Part shown: positions 32,202-32,749 of the stretch, in pieces
Numbering within the stretch: position 1 is the first letter of the stretch
Layout of the letters: every line of letters starts with the position of its first letter
Assembly: GCA_902619495.1 (NCBI GenBank)
Contig: CACNEM010000009.1
Location: 1 to 32,749 of the forward strand
Source: an uncultured Pelagibacteraceae bacterium
Lineage (GTDB): Bacteria; Pseudomonadota; Alphaproteobacteria; Pelagibacterales; Pelagibacteraceae
Reading direction: 5' to 3'
DNA length: 32,749 nt
Made by a program: the position numbers and the translations under genes
Notes under the pieces: generated by a model
Seen by the model: the letters and a program-made list of their open reading frames with translations, nothing else
Database searches by the model: none
Told to the model about the DNA's origin: nothing

Positions 32202-32749
32202 TTACTTTAATTTTACTACCTTTTTTTGCTTCAGAGATTGATATGCAGCATTAGCAATTTTTAAAGCTAAATAACCATCTTTGAAAGTTGATCTGGGTTT
32301 AATTCTATTTTTATGAAGAGAAATCAGTTCATTTAATTGCAAATTATAAGCTTCTTTGTATCGTTCAATAAAAAAATTTAAAAGGGGCTTTTGAGAATGG
32401 GAGTGATTTGAATTAAATATCTCTGTGGCCGCGCTCTTTTGATTGCCCGATAAAAGCATTCCTTTTTTACCGAATAACTCAACCCTTTGATCGTATCCAA
32501 AAGAACAATGTCTAGAATTTGTGATTACACATATAACACCTTTTTTTGATTTCATAGTTACTGTAGCTAATTCATGATCATTAATCTTTTTATAAAAATT
32601 TTCAAATGAACTTACAGACGAACTTATTTCAGAAATTTCATCTTTATTCAAATAATACCTACATAAATCAAAATCATGAATCATCATGTCTCTGAAAATA
32701 CCCCCAGAAGATTTAAGATAAGTCTTTGAAGGTGGTGCTGGATCTCTAC
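32202..32749 (-). CDS. iolG: Inositol 2-dehydrogenase (IolG), 3' part, cut by the window edge
   Basis: The frame runs off the right edge, so the N-terminal Rossmann domain is missing; the frame is open beyond the internal ATG at 32687. The visible part begins Arg-Asp-Pro-Ala-Pro-Pro, then Gly-Gly-Ile-Phe-Arg-Asp-Met-Met-Ile-His-Asp-Phe-Asp, the IolG signature containing the catalytic Asp and His (Asp172 and His176 in the B. subtilis enzyme), and continues with Asn-Ser-Arg-His and Gly-Tyr-Asp-Gln-Arg-Val-Glu-Leu-Phe-Gly-Lys-Lys-Gly-Met. This enzyme oxidises myo-inositol to 2-keto-myo-inositol, the first pathway step. It lies upstream of the ABC importer genes on the same strand, separated by a 101-bp spacer. 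Confidence 0.9.
   Translation of the reverse strand, partial: RDPAPPSKTYLKSSGGIFRDMMIHDFDLCRYYLNKDEISEISSSVSSFENFYKKINDHELATVTMKSKKGVICVITNSRHCSFGYDQRVELFGKKGMLLSGNQKSAATEIFNSNHSHSQKPLLNFFIERYKEAYNLQLNELISLHKNRIKPRSTFKDGYLALKIANAAYQSLKQKKVVKLK

Overview
The window looks like a piece of a streamlined, very AT-rich marine alphaproteobacterial genome, most likely SAR11 / Candidatus Pelagibacter. This is inferred from composition (strongly AT-rich by eye, many poly-A/T runs), very tight packing with 1-11 nt overlaps, short proteins, and the gene families present. No rRNA or other decisive marker is present, so the lineage call is an inference.

Layout. (1) 1-5.4 kb is housekeeping: the tail of an upstream gene (possibly holB), metG, tatD and an MBL-fold hydrolase on the plus strand. 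Opposing them on the minus strand are a periplasmic glutathione peroxidase, an IscU/NifU-like scaffold protein and nhaA. A tRNA-Pro(TGG) follows, with a near-consensus promoter divergent from nhaA. (2) 5.4-8.7 kb holds a sugar O-methyltransferase-like gene, an NDUFS4-like complex I accessory subunit, an SbmA/BacA-like transporter and an AEC-family carrier. (3) 8.7-16.5 kb is a surface-polysaccharide island. It has a five-gene nucleotide-sugar cassette (zinc-finger C-methyltransferase, Gmd-like SDR, GT2, cupin, perosamine-synthase-like aminotransferase), then a GT39-like membrane protein, an FkbM methyltransferase and another SAM methyltransferase. (4) 16.5-17.4 kb holds a gene-poor 398-bp gap, an MGMT-family DNA repair protein and a coupled 54-aa membrane protein. 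(5) 17.4-19.8 kb is a tyrosine recombinase coupled to two FkbM methyltransferases. A perfect 10-bp inverted repeat with a 7-nt spacer abuts the recombinase start codon.

(6) 19.8-25.3 kb, minus strand, is a tightly spaced run: aldehyde dehydrogenase, HpcH/HpaI aldolase, GIY-YIG protein, a 710-aa double glycosyltransferase and a GT9 enzyme. (7) 25.3-32.7 kb is a polyol/inositol module. iolD and a Gfo/Idh/MocA oxidoreductase lie on the plus strand. On the minus strand, iolG (cut by the window edge) is followed by a sugar-type ABC importer (binding protein, permease, single-domain ATPase) and a ROK kinase. A strong hairpin separates the binding protein from the permease.

How it fits together: the middle of the window probably builds and decorates a cell-surface glycan, with an unusual amino and/or C-methylated 6-deoxy sugar and at least six methyltransferases. 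The right end imports and oxidises inositol or a related polyol or sugar. The recombinase with its adjacent palindrome is the best candidate for a mobile or exchange element. No CRISPR array, insertion sequence or rRNA was seen.
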